DNA of 41,129 nucleotides from positions 1 to 41,129 of the forward strand of contig CAMZKV010000091.1 of NCBI GenBank assembly GCA_947311445.1. Direction: 5' to 3'. Each line of letters begins with the position of its first letter. The first letter of the stretch is position 1. Shown here piece after piece: positions 27,563-36,434 of the stretch. The stretch comes from an uncultured Chlorobiota bacterium. GTDB taxonomy: Bacteria > Bacteroidota > Bacteroidia > Bacteroidales > JAADGE01. The notes beneath the pieces are model-generated. The model made no database searches. It had not been told where the DNA came from and was given only the letters and a program-made list of their open reading frames with translations. The position numbers were made by a program, and so were the translations under genes.

Positions 27563-27606
27563 AATTAAGGTATTTTAAAAAAAATTAAAAATACCTTAAT
27601 TTTATA
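27563..27606 (+). terminator. Hairpin between gldK and gldL
   Basis: AATTAAGGTATTTT (27563-27576) and AAAATACCTTAATT (27588-27601) form a perfect 14-pair stem with an 11-base loop, followed by a T-rich stretch. It may be a partial terminator or an mRNA processing/stability element that sets the ratio of GldK to GldLMN. Confidence 0.55.
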
Positions 27607-27650
27607 ATTTAAAACGTTCATCACAATTTTAAAGATACTAACATAATAAA

Positions 27651-27682
27651 TTTGTTTGTGAATTTATTAATATTTATCTTTA
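27651..27682 (+). promoter_or_regulatory. Putative promoter for gldLMN
   Basis: TTTG (27651-27654), 20 bases, then TATCTTTA (27675-27682), one mismatch from TAnnTTTG. It lies after the gldK hairpin and would leave a leader of about 45 bases before gldL. Confidence 0.4.
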
Positions 27683-27733
27683 ACAATTATTTATTAAATA
27701 TTCAATTATTATTAATTCTAAAATTTTTTTATT

Positions 27734-28615
27734 ATGGCTAATTTCACGGAAAGTCACAAGTTTAAAGTTTTCATGAAGTACCTTTACGGATGGGGTGCAG
27801 CACTTGTTTTAGTTGGTGCATTGTTTAAATTAACTCACTGGCCTGGTGCTAACGCAATGCTAACAATTGGTCTTATTACTGAGGCTGTTATTTTCTTTTT
27901 CTCAGCTTTCGAACCTTTACATGAAGAACTTGACTGGACATTAGTTTACCCTCAACTTGCAGGGCTTGACGGTTCAATAGATGTGCAAATTGAAAAAGAA
28001 AAATTACCTTCAAATACAGACGCATTAGGTAAGTTCAATGAAATGATTGAAAAAGCAGGAGATTCTAACCTTTTTGAAAAATTTGGTTCTGGCATTGAAA
28101 GTTTAAACGAAAAAGTATCACAAATGTCAGATGTATCTGATGCCGCTTTAGCAACAAACGAATATGCTGAAAACATGAAAGGTGCTGCTGGTGCAGTTAG
28201 CACATTGATAGACTCATATAACAAATCTGCAGAGGCTGTTTCATATTCTGCTGACAGTTTATCAGACTCTTTTAATAGTGCATCTGAGAAAGTTTCTACA
28301 GGAGGAAATGAATTTGCTGAGGCATACCAAAGATTAACAGGATCTATGGATTTAGATTTTTCTTCATTAAAAGAAGGAAACGCTGAATATAATGGACATA
28401 TAACAAGCTTAAACAAAAACCTTTCAGCATTGAACGCTATTTTTGAATTACAACTTAACGAAACAGATTTAGACCAAATGATGGCTGATCTTCAAGGTTC
28501 TGTTGAACATTCTAAAAAATACAATACTGAAATTACAAAATTAGGACAAAAATTAGAGGCTCTTAATACTGTTTATGGAAATATGCTTAGTGCAGTAAAT
28601 GTAAAAATGGACTAA
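27734..28615 (+). CDS. gldL: GldL/PorL, type IX secretion and gliding motor subunit
   Basis: The 293-residue inner-membrane protein has two closely spaced helices (about 16-33 and 40-58) with the family motif FKLTHWPGAN between them. K32, H35 and the intramembrane E50 (GLITEAVIFFF) are the charged residues that correspond to the proton-handling residues of GldL. The rest (about 75-293) is a cytoplasmic helical region rich in Ser, Glu and Lys. GldL and GldM form the 5:2 rotary motor that drives secretion and gliding. Confidence 0.95.
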   Translation: MANFTESHKFKVFMKYLYGWGAALVLVGALFKLTHWPGANAMLTIGLITEAVIFFFSAFEPLHEELDWTLVYPQLAGLDGSIDVQIEKEKLPSNTDALGKFNEMIEKAGDSNLFEKFGSGIESLNEKVSQMSDVSDAALATNEYAENMKGAAGAVSTLIDSYNKSAEAVSYSADSLSDSFNSASEKVSTGGNEFAEAYQRLTGSMDLDFSSLKEGNAEYNGHITSLNKNLSALNAIFELQLNETDLDQMMADLQGSVEHSKKYNTEITKLGQKLEALNTVYGNMLSAVNVKMD

Positions 28616-28671
28616 TCCTAAATACATTTATTCTGAATTAATTTATTTTAATAATTTAAAAAATACAGATT

Positions 28672-30252
28672 ATGGGTCATGGTAATTTATCACCAAGGCA
28701 GAAGATGATTAACATCATGTATCTTGTTCTTACGGCATTGTTAGCAATGAATGTATCGGCAGAGGTTCTGAATGCATTTGTCTTGGTGAACGACAGTTTG
28801 ATAACAACAGAAAAAAATATAGACACAAAAAATGAAGAGGTCTATGCAGATTTTGACAGTAAATTTAAGGTAAATGAAAAGAAAATTGGTCCTTGGAGAG
28901 ATAAAGCTCTTAAAGTAAAAAATGCTTCTGATGGACTTATTAAATACATTAACCAATTACAAGAAAAAATCATTATTGATGCAGGTGATGATTATAATCT
29001 TTACCTTGAAAATGGTACGAAAATAATTAAGAAAAAAGATGATACCGAAACTCCTACTTTTACGATGTTAGAAGATAAATCTGATGGGCAAATTCGTGCG
29101 TTGGAATTAAAATCTAAAATTGAATCTTTAAAGTTAGATATTGCAAAAGCAATTGGAAAAGGTAAAGGCACAGAAAGTATTTTACATGGTATTGAAAGCA
29201 ATTTAAGTACAAAAGATTCTAAAAGTCAAGATGGAGATATGCAAAAATGGGAAATTACGAAATTCCAAAAACTACCATTAGTTGCTGTTTTAACAATGTT
29301 AACAAAATTAAAAACAGATGTTATTAACTCTGAATCAGAAGTAATTAACTATTTACACGGTCAAGTTGATGCAAAATCTTATAAATTTACAGATTTAAAT
29401 GCTATTATAAAACCAGACAAAAGTTATCTTTTATCAGGAGAAAAATATAGAGCAGAAATATTTGTAGGTGCATCTGACACTACACTAAAACCTCAAATTA
29501 TTTTGAGTGGAGGTAAAAAAATTGAACGTTTTGAAGATGGAAAGGGTATTTATGAAGTTACTGCCGGTGGTTATGGAATGCACTCTTTAAAAGGAGTTAT
29601 TGTTGTTAATAAGCCAGGATCAATTACGGAAAAAGATACTTTTGCTTTTAATGAAGAATATCAAGTTGCAGCACCAAGCGTTAGTGTTTCTCCTACAAAA
29701 ATGAACGTATTTTATATAGGGGTGGACAATCCTGTTGAAATAACAGCAGCTGGTACTCCCGCTAATAAAGTATCTGCTTCAATGACAAGTGGTACAATTA
29801 GAAAAAATGGCGGTTCTAAATATACTGTAAAAGTTTCTAGAGTTGGAAAAACAAAAGTAAATGTTAGTGCAAATGGCAAACATCTTGGAACAAAAGAATT
29901 TAGAGTAAAATCACTTCCGAGCCCTATTACAACGATAGGAAGAGCTGGTACTGATTACTACAAAGGTGGAAGAATACCTAAATCTACTCTTCTTGCTTTA
30001 AGTGGAATAAATGCGACAATGGAGAATTTCGATTTTGCTTTAAACTATCGAATTACGGAATTTACAGTTGTTTGCACAATTGGAGGATTTGATAAAGTTG
30101 CTAAATCAACCAGTCGTAAGTTTACTCCTAAACAAAAGAGCATAATTAGGCAAGCAAAAAAGAAAACTCGTGTAATTCTTGAGAGAGTAAAAGCTAGAGG
30201 ACCTGATGGAAAAAATAGAAAAATTAGTGATTTAGTTCTTAAACTTAAATAA
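28672..30252 (+). CDS. gldM: GldM/PorM, type IX secretion and gliding motor shaft
   Basis: The 526-residue protein starts MGHGNLSPRQKMINIMYLVL; one membrane helix (about 13-35) carries E31, the conserved charged residue of the family. The long periplasmic part (about 36-526) should form the D1-D4 domains: a helical first domain (to about 225), then beta-rich domains, ending in a basic segment. It spans the periplasm and transmits force from GldL to the GldK/GldN ring. It begins 56 bases after gldL. Confidence 0.95.
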   Translation: MGHGNLSPRQKMINIMYLVLTALLAMNVSAEVLNAFVLVNDSLITTEKNIDTKNEEVYADFDSKFKVNEKKIGPWRDKALKVKNASDGLIKYINQLQEKIIIDAGDDYNLYLENGTKIIKKKDDTETPTFTMLEDKSDGQIRALELKSKIESLKLDIAKAIGKGKGTESILHGIESNLSTKDSKSQDGDMQKWEITKFQKLPLVAVLTMLTKLKTDVINSESEVINYLHGQVDAKSYKFTDLNAIIKPDKSYLLSGEKYRAEIFVGASDTTLKPQIILSGGKKIERFEDGKGIYEVTAGGYGMHSLKGVIVVNKPGSITEKDTFAFNEEYQVAAPSVSVSPTKMNVFYIGVDNPVEITAAGTPANKVSASMTSGTIRKNGGSKYTVKVSRVGKTKVNVSANGKHLGTKEFRVKSLPSPITTIGRAGTDYYKGGRIPKSTLLALSGINATMENFDFALNYRITEFTVVCTIGGFDKVAKSTSRKFTPKQKSIIRQAKKKTRVILERVKARGPDGKNRKISDLVLKLK

Positions 30253-30378
30253 AATTTAAAAATAGTTATATCATATTAAAAATATATTACTAAAATTTGC
30301 GTTTAAATTATGAGAATTAGAAATAATCAGTTTTAGCTGTTTATTTCTTACCATAATAAAATAATAAATATCAAAAAC

Positions 30379-31221
30379 ATGAAAAAAATATTGTATTCAC
30401 TTATTGGATTATTTATTTTCACAGCATTTACATCAAATATAAAAGCTCAAGTTGATGGGATATACGAAAAACATATCTCAGAAAAGAGAAAACCTATCCC
30501 TTACCAGTTTGTAAGAGAAGCTGATGTAATGTGGTCTAAAGTTATTACCAGAATGGTAAATCTTACTGAAAAAAGAAATTTATCTTTATATTTTCCAACA
30601 GTAGAATTAGACGATAGAAAAAGTTTAATCCAACTAATGATGTGGGGAATTAAAAATAAAAGTTTAACTCCATTCTCTTCTGATGAATTTTCAAGTCAAC
30701 TTACTTTAAATGACATTGACGAACTTTTTGGTGCAGGAATTGATACCATTTGGGACTATGATGAAGAATCAGGTGAAGAAACTGAAAGAATTTCTAAACA
30801 AAAAGCTGATTACAGCCAAATTAAAAAACTTTTAGTAAAAGAAAGGTGGTTTTTTGATAAGCAGCGTTCCGTTATGGAAGCGAGGATTATAGGTCTTTGC
30901 CCTATCAGAGTTTATTCAAGAGACGATGGAGATTTAGAAAGTCAAGAAGTAAGTATGAGAGATATGTTCTGGATTTACTTCCCAGAGGCACGGAATATTT
31001 TTGCAAGTCAAGTAATATATAACAACAGAAACGAATCTCAAGAAATGACTTTTGACGATTATTTTGTAAAAAGAATGTTTGAAGGATATATTTTTAAAGA
31101 ATCAAATGTTTATGACAATCGTTTAATTCAAGAATACACTTCTGGTTTAGATGTTTTGTTAGAGTCTGAAAGAATTAAAGGTGAAATTTTTGGACTTGAA
31201 CATGATCTTTGGGAATTCTAA
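30379..31221 (+). CDS. gldN: GldN/PorN, type IX secretion ring component
   Basis: The 280-residue product has a signal peptide (about 1-23, ending SNIKAQ) and the GldN family layout, including ERWFFDKQRSVMEARIIGLCPI and RDMFWIYFPEARNIFA. It binds GldK and the end of GldM in the periplasm. It is the last gene of the gld unit and is closed by a strong terminator. The 126-base space before it has no clear hairpin. Confidence 0.94.
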   Translation: MKKILYSLIGLFIFTAFTSNIKAQVDGIYEKHISEKRKPIPYQFVREADVMWSKVITRMVNLTEKRNLSLYFPTVELDDRKSLIQLMMWGIKNKSLTPFSSDEFSSQLTLNDIDELFGAGIDTIWDYDEESGEETERISKQKADYSQIKKLLVKERWFFDKQRSVMEARIIGLCPIRVYSRDDGDLESQEVSMRDMFWIYFPEARNIFASQVIYNNRNESQEMTFDDYFVKRMFEGYIFKESNVYDNRLIQEYTSGLDVLLESERIKGEIFGLEHDLWEF

Positions 31222-31245
31222 AAATATAGAATTAATAATAATATA

Positions 31246-31276
31246 ATGCCTCGAAAATTTCGAGGCATTTTTTTTT
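31246..31276 (+). terminator. Rho-independent terminator of the gld operon
   Basis: ATGCCTCGA (31246-31254) and TCGAGGCAT (31260-31268) form a perfect stem, extended by A-T pairs into the 5-base loop, followed by a run of nine T (31268-31276). Confidence 0.88.
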
Positions 31277-31339
31277 CATTTACATATTAAGGAATATAAT
31301 AGTTGATAAAAATCATATTAATAAATTAAAAAAAACGAG

Positions 31340-31347
31340 TAAATTTG
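31340..31347 (+). promoter_or_regulatory. -7 element of the mutA promoter
   Basis: TAAATTTG matches TAnnTTTG fully, 16 bases before the ATG at 31364. No TTTG at the -33 position. Confidence 0.4.
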
Positions 31348-31363
31348 CAAAAAAATAAAATCA

Positions 31364-33208
31364 ATGAAAGAAAATAAACTTTTTTCAAATTTCAATCCTA
31401 CTACTATTAAGGAATGGGAAACGAAAATTAAAGTAGACCTTAAAGGTGCAGATTATAACAAAAGGCTAATTACTAAAACAATTGATGGCATCAATATAAA
31501 ACCTTATTATGTTATTGAAGAACTTGCAAATATAGAATTATCAAATACTCAACCAGGAGAATTTCCATATATAAGAGGAAATACAACAGTATTAAAGAAA
31601 CACAGAATTAGACAGAATATATTTGTAAATGACTACTCTAAAGCTAACAAAAAAGCAAAAGACATTATTTCAAAAGGTATTACATCAATAGGTTTTATAT
31701 TATCCCATAAAGAAAGTGTACCAGAAATAGATTTTTTAAATCTTTTATCCGAAATTAATATATCTGAGATAGAAACAAACTTTATCTCTGGAAAAAACTC
31801 CGAGATAATTCTAAAATACTTACTTAAATATATTACGGATAACAAAATTAAAGCAGAAACTGTAAGTGGTTCACTTGATTTTGACCCATTAGGACACAAA
31901 ACAATATATGGAAACTGTTACAATAAACAAAATTGTAATTTCTCAAATTCATTAGAAATACTTTATAAATTAACAGAAAATAAACTGGAAAACTTTAGAA
32001 TATTTTCGGTTAACTCTCAAAACTTTAAAAATGCTGGATCTTCTTCTGTTCAAGAAGTAGCCTACGGTTTATCAATTGCCAATGATTATTTAGTGAAAGC
32101 AAGTGAGTTAAATATTCCTATCGAAAAATTTGCAAATAAAATACAGTTTACATTTGGAATTGGTTCCAATTATTTTATTGAAATTGCAAAAATTAGAGCT
32201 GCAAGAGTACTTTGGGCAAAAATTATTGAAGCCTATAAAATAGATTTAAAAAATATAGGGAAAATGTATGTTCATTCCGAAACTTGTACTTGGAATAAAA
32301 CAATTTATGATCCTTATGTAAATATTCTTCGAACCACAACAGAATCAATGTCTGCCATTTTAGGAGGTACAGATTCTTTATTAGTTAAACCTTTTAATTC
32401 TTCATTTGAGCAAGAGAATGATTTCTCTGAACGAATTGCGAGAAATACTCAAATCATATTAAATGAAGAAGCATATTTTGACAAAACCATTGACCCCTCT
32501 GGTGGTGCATATTATATTGAAAGCCTTACAAATTCAATTGCAGAGCATTCTTGGAATTTATTTTTAGAAATTGAAAAAGAAGGAGGCTATAATATTGCTT
32601 TTGACAAAGGTATTATTAAAGAAAAAATAGAAGAAACTGCAAATAAAAGAAATATTAATATTGCTATAAAAAAAGAGATATTATTAGGAACAAATCAATA
32701 TCCTAATAGAAACGAGTCAATAAAAATATCAAAAAAGGAAACAAAATCTGTCCATCCAAAAGCACTAAAATTATACAGGGCATCAGAAGCATTTGAAGAC
32801 TTACGGCAAAAAACAGAAAGAGCCTCAAAAATACCGAAAGTATTTTTATTTCCGATAGGAAATATTACAATGCGAAAAGCTAGATCAGCATTTGCTGCTA
32901 ATTTTTTTAGTTGTGCAGGATTTAAAATAATTGACAATACTGCTTTCAATAGTATTGAAGATGGAATAAAAATATGTAAAGATTCAAAGGCTGAAATAAC
33001 AGTCATTTGCAGTTCAGATAAAGAATATATACAGTATGCTCCTGAAATTTTTAAAAATTTAAAAACTCAATCTATTATCGTAATTGCAGGCAAACCAAAA
33101 GATAGCATAGATAATCTAAAAGAAATAGGAATAGAACATTTTATAAGTATAAAATCTAATATTCTTGAAACTTTAAAAAACTTTCAAAAAGAATTGGGAC
33201 TGTCATAG
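31364..33208 (+). CDS. mutA: Methylmalonyl-CoA mutase small (beta) subunit
   Basis: The 614-residue product matches the non-catalytic subunit of the heterodimeric B12-dependent mutase that interconverts succinyl-CoA and methylmalonyl-CoA in propionate formation. The TIM-barrel part (about 15-470) includes TWNKTIYDPYVNILRTTTESMSAILGG and DPSGGAYYIE. The C-terminal B12-fold domain (about 490-614) has GNITMRKARSAFAANFF where the large subunit has the DxHxxG cobalt ligand motif, so it cannot bind cobalamin in the base-off mode. The large subunit gene mutB normally follows directly; here a convergent gene follows after 25 bases. Confidence 0.92.
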   Translation: MKENKLFSNFNPTTIKEWETKIKVDLKGADYNKRLITKTIDGINIKPYYVIEELANIELSNTQPGEFPYIRGNTTVLKKHRIRQNIFVNDYSKANKKAKDIISKGITSIGFILSHKESVPEIDFLNLLSEINISEIETNFISGKNSEIILKYLLKYITDNKIKAETVSGSLDFDPLGHKTIYGNCYNKQNCNFSNSLEILYKLTENKLENFRIFSVNSQNFKNAGSSSVQEVAYGLSIANDYLVKASELNIPIEKFANKIQFTFGIGSNYFIEIAKIRAARVLWAKIIEAYKIDLKNIGKMYVHSETCTWNKTIYDPYVNILRTTTESMSAILGGTDSLLVKPFNSSFEQENDFSERIARNTQIILNEEAYFDKTIDPSGGAYYIESLTNSIAEHSWNLFLEIEKEGGYNIAFDKGIIKEKIEETANKRNINIAIKKEILLGTNQYPNRNESIKISKKETKSVHPKALKLYRASEAFEDLRQKTERASKIPKVFLFPIGNITMRKARSAFAANFFSCAGFKIIDNTAFNSIEDGIKICKDSKAEITVICSSDKEYIQYAPEIFKNLKTQSIIVIAGKPKDSIDNLKEIGIEHFISIKSNILETLKNFQKELGLS

Positions 33209-33233
33209 TATTTTATAAACCCCTTATTAAAAA

Positions 33234-34439
33234 TTACTTTTTCCCCTTATTAGATTGATTATTAATCTTTTGGTTAGTCGAATTGTGTTTTTTTGAGAGT
33301 TGATTCTTTGAGTTTGGTCTTTTCTTATAGTTTCGTCTCTTCTTATTTTTACGTTTAACGGGTTTCTTTTTATCAAAACGTGTTATACTATCTTGTCCAA
33401 CTAAATCATTGTAATCAGGAATAACTTTTGCCAAAAAATCTTCATTTTTTAGAGTCTCAACTTTCTTTCCTTTTTTATTTAACTCAATAACTTCAATTGC
33501 TCTTTCAACAGAAATTGCAGTAACATTTTCGGAACTTGTTTTACTAAATGAATACCAAATTACTTGTTTCAAAACATCAATTTTCATAAAATAAGCAGTT
33601 CCACCTTCTGTTTCAAGGCTTCTTCGTGATGGAAACTTTTTAATAGCTTCGGAATAACTTTCTTTTTCAAAATTTAGGCAACATTTCAGCTTACTACACT
33701 GCCCTGCAAGTTTTTGAGGATTCATAGACAGTTGTTGTTCTCTTGCAGTATCTGTGGAAACAGAAACAAAATTAGACATCCAAGAAGAGCAACAAAGTTC
33801 TCTTCCACAAGAGCCTATTCCTCCAATCCTCCCAGCCTCTTGCCTTGCACCAATTTGCCGCATCTCAATACGTATCTTGAACTCATCTGCCAAAATCCTT
33901 ATTAATTCCCTAAAATCAACACGCTTATCTGCAATATAATAAAAAATAGCCTTCGTCCCATCTCCTTGAAACTCAACATCTCCTATTTTCATATTTAGGT
34001 TTAACCTTTTAGAAATCTTGCGAGTTTCAAGCATTATTTCATCCTCTCGGGATGTTGCATTCTCCCACTTTTCAATATCCGTATCTTTAACTTTTCTATA
34101 AACAATCTTAAGTTTCTCATCAAAAGGAACACCTTTACGTTTCATTTGTTCTTTAACTAATTCTCCTGTTAATGAAACTGTACCAATATCATGCCCAGGA
34201 GAAGCCTCAACAGCAACCATATCTCCTTCTGTGATACTTAATTTATTAACATTTCTATAGAAAGCTTTTCTTGTGTTTTTAAAACGTATTTCTACAACAT
34301 CCGGAGTATTAGATGTTTCAGGATAATTCCTAAAATCATTAAAAACGTTTAACTTATTGCAACTGTGAGGATTACATTTTCCTCCATCTTTTATAGATTG
34401 TGATGCACAACCTCTTAATGTATAATCTTCTGTTTTCAT
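33234..34439 (-). CDS. ricT: RicT/PSP1-domain iron-sulfur regulatory protein
   Basis: The 401-residue product has the PSP1 C-terminal domain (about 140-235) with GARQEAGRIGGIGSCGRELCCSSW and QCSKLKCCLNFE. Cysteines C211, C216, C217, C248, C253 and C254, and an N-terminal set (C11, C22, C27), are suited to bind an iron-sulfur cluster, as in the RicAFT complex of Bacillus that affects RNA processing. In Bacteroidota the gene commonly lies after holB, as here. The last 55 residues are a Lys/Asn/Arg-rich tail that could bind RNA. A 7-pair hairpin lies just before the start codon. Function in this phylum is not settled. Confidence 0.88.
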   Translation of the reverse strand: MKTEDYTLRGCASQSIKDGGKCNPHSCNKLNVFNDFRNYPETSNTPDVVEIRFKNTRKAFYRNVNKLSITEGDMVAVEASPGHDIGTVSLTGELVKEQMKRKGVPFDEKLKIVYRKVKDTDIEKWENATSREDEIMLETRKISKRLNLNMKIGDVEFQGDGTKAIFYYIADKRVDFRELIRILADEFKIRIEMRQIGARQEAGRIGGIGSCGRELCCSSWMSNFVSVSTDTAREQQLSMNPQKLAGQCSKLKCCLNFEKESYSEAIKKFPSRRSLETEGGTAYFMKIDVLKQVIWYSFSKTSSENVTAISVERAIEVIELNKKGKKVETLKNEDFLAKVIPDYNDLVGQDSITRFDKKKPVKRKNKKRRNYKKRPNSKNQLSKKHNSTNQKINNQSNKGKK

Positions 34440-34444
34440 CTCTA

Positions 34445-34461
34445 TTGCTGTTAAACAGCAA
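34445..34461 (-). promoter_or_regulatory. Small hairpin directly before ricT start
   Basis: TTGCTGT, 3 bases, ACAGCAA: a perfect 7-pair stem ending 5 bases before the ricT ATG. In the mRNA it would cover the ribosome landing site. The remaining 137-base spacer to holB is AT-rich with nothing else recognised. Confidence 0.3.
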
Positions 34462-34576
34462 AGAAGGTATTTGCTCCTATCGGAATTATTTATTTAATAT
34501 GTGTTAAATATTTTATTATATATTGAATAAATAAATTATATATTTTTTATTATTTTTATTCGGAACAACCAACTTT

Positions 34577-35725
34577 TTACTGTGGTTTTACTTTTATTAA
34601 TCTTGCAGTTTTAAGTGCAAGGTCTAAAAAAACAAGTTTACTATATCCATTTCTTACTATATGATTATGTGCTTCTGTAAACTCTTTTACTATTTCTAAT
34701 ATATTATCTTTATGTATAAATTGATTAAATTTTTCAGAGAAATCATTCTCTTTATTTGTCAAAAATACAATTTTATTTGAATTTTCAGGATTAATATTTA
34801 AAATAAAATTTTCTCTAAGCATTTGCAGTGAATATTCTATAAAACTTTTTTGCAATTCTCTTCCACATTGAGAAATTTCATTAGTAAGTTTTATTAATTC
34901 AGTTATTTTAACTCCATATGCGGCTCTCATAAGACCAGTAAACCAAATATAATTCTCAGAGTTTATATTTTGCTCAGTATTATTTATTAACTCCTCAACT
35001 TTTAAAAAATTTCCATCAGAAATTCTTACAATTTCCATTATTTTATCATCAGATAAATCGTACTTATTTTTAATACTTTCTATCATACTTTCTTTATTAA
35101 GTTTTGGTATTTTAACCATCTGAACACGTGAAAGTATAGTTGTAATAATTTTTTCTGTATCTTCTGAAACAAGTATAAATATAGTCTTTGGAGGAGGTTC
35201 TTCAATCATTTTTAAAAGTTTATTAGATGCAGAAATGTTCATTTTTTCAGGCAACCAAATAATCATAACTTTATATTCTGACTCGTATGGCTTAAAATTT
35301 AGCTTACGAATTATCTCTCCACTCTCCTGAGCAAAAATTCCAGCTTGTTGATTTTCAGTTTCTAAATCTTCAAGCCAATTATCAAAACTATGGTATGAAC
35401 TTTTCAAAATAAAATTTCTCCAAATTTCAGCAAAATTATCACTAATCGGCTTTGAAAAAATTTTAGTTTTTATTACCGGATACACAAAATGCAAATCAGG
35501 ATGAATTAATTTTTGATATTTTCCACATGAAATACATTCTCCACAAGAGTCATTTTCTCCTTTATTCTCACAAGATAAATACTGTGCATAAGCTACTGCC
35601 AACGCGAGTTTCCCGTTGCCCTCAGGTCCTGTAAAAATCCAAGCATGGCTAATCCTTTTTTGCTTAATCGTGTTTAGCAAATTATCTTTTATCCTTGTAT
35701 GTCCCGCTATATCCTTAAAAAACAT
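34577..35725 (-). CDS. holB: DNA polymerase III delta' subunit
   Basis: The 382-residue clamp-loader subunit has an AAA+ fold with GPEGNGKLALA (about 33-43), a four-cysteine zinc module (C52, C61, C64, C67), the sensor region KTIFILVSED and LSRVQMVKIP at the SRC position. The N-terminus FKDIAGHTRIKDNL is typical. The Walker A is complete, while the second half (about 220-382) is divergent, as usual for delta'. It loads the beta clamp with DnaX and delta. It is divergent from the O-methyltransferase gene with 67 bases between starts. Confidence 0.9.
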   Translation of the reverse strand: MFFKDIAGHTRIKDNLLNTIKQKRISHAWIFTGPEGNGKLALAVAYAQYLSCENKGENDSCGECISCGKYQKLIHPDLHFVYPVIKTKIFSKPISDNFAEIWRNFILKSSYHSFDNWLEDLETENQQAGIFAQESGEIIRKLNFKPYESEYKVMIIWLPEKMNISASNKLLKMIEEPPPKTIFILVSEDTEKIITTILSRVQMVKIPKLNKESMIESIKNKYDLSDDKIMEIVRISDGNFLKVEELINNTEQNINSENYIWFTGLMRAAYGVKITELIKLTNEISQCGRELQKSFIEYSLQMLRENFILNINPENSNKIVFLTNKENDFSEKFNQFIHKDNILEIVKEFTEAHNHIVRNGYSKLVFLDLALKTARLIKVKPQ

Positions 35726-35726
35726 A

Positions 35727-35752
35727 TATCTTTGTTTTCAAATTCAAAATTA
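35727..35752. promoter_or_regulatory. Divergent -7 elements for holB and the O-methyltransferase gene
   Basis: TATCTTTG at 35727-35734 (plus) and TAATTTTG at 35752-35745 (minus) both match TAnnTTTG. Neither has a clear -33 TTTG, so both calls are weak. Confidence 0.3.
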
Positions 35753-35792
35753 TAATTTTTATTAAGTTTAGAAAAAAGAAGTTTAATTGAAT

Positions 35793-36422
35793 ATGAATAT
35801 TAAAGAATATATTATAAATCATACTGAAAAAGAAGACCCGGTTTTAACCGAACTAACAAGAGAAACAAATTTAAAAGTCTTAAGACCTAGAATGCTTACA
35901 GGATTTTATCAAGGAGTATTTATTCAGTTAATTAGTAAAATGATTCAGCCAAAAAATATCCTTGAAATTGGAACATACACAGGATATTCTGCAATTTGCT
36001 GGGCAAAAGGGCTAAAAAAAAACGGTACAATTGACACCATTGAAATAAAAGATGAATTAGAACCAATAATCTCTAAATACTTTAAAAGGTCAGGAATTGA
36101 GAAAAAAGTAAAAATTCATTTCGGAAATGCTATAAATATTATTCCTAAAATAAATAAAATGTTTGATATTGTTTTTATTGACGCTGATAAAACTAATTAT
36201 TTGAATTATTACAACTTAGTTTTTAATAAAGTTAAAAAAGGTGCATATATTATTGCTGATAATGTTTTATGGAACGGAAAAGTTTTAAATAACAATAATG
36301 ATGAAATGGATGAATCTACTAAAGGCATTAAAATTTTTAATGATTTCGTACAAAATGATGAAAGAGTAGAAAATATCCTCCTAAATATTCGTGATGGATT
36401 AATGATTTTAAGAAAAAAATAA
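35793..36422 (+). CDS. SAM-dependent O-methyltransferase (class I, Methyltransf_3 type)
   Basis: The 209-residue protein shows the AdoMet motif ILEIGTYTGYSAICWA (about 56-71), the second acidic position TIEI, and VFIDADKTNY (about 127-136) with the metal-binding D130/D132-type residues and DNVLWNGKV (156-164). This is the cation-dependent catechol/caffeoyl-CoA O-methyltransferase family, which in bacteria also includes the tRNA hydroxyuridine methylase TrmR. ATG at 35793 is preferred to the in-frame TTG at 35787. The helicase gene follows after 12 bases, which fits an RNA-linked role, but the substrate is not shown. Confidence 0.88.
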   Translation: MNIKEYIINHTEKEDPVLTELTRETNLKVLRPRMLTGFYQGVFIQLISKMIQPKNILEIGTYTGYSAICWAKGLKKNGTIDTIEIKDELEPIISKYFKRSGIEKKVKIHFGNAINIIPKINKMFDIVFIDADKTNYLNYYNLVFNKVKKGAYIIADNVLWNGKVLNNNNDEMDESTKGIKIFNDFVQNDERVENILLNIRDGLMILRKK

Positions 36423-36434
36423 ACTATATTTAAA

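Noticed and set aside
31364-33208. Annotation as the catalytic large subunit mutB
   Set aside because: The C-terminal domain lacks the DxHxxG cobalamin ligand motif and the length fits the small subunit.
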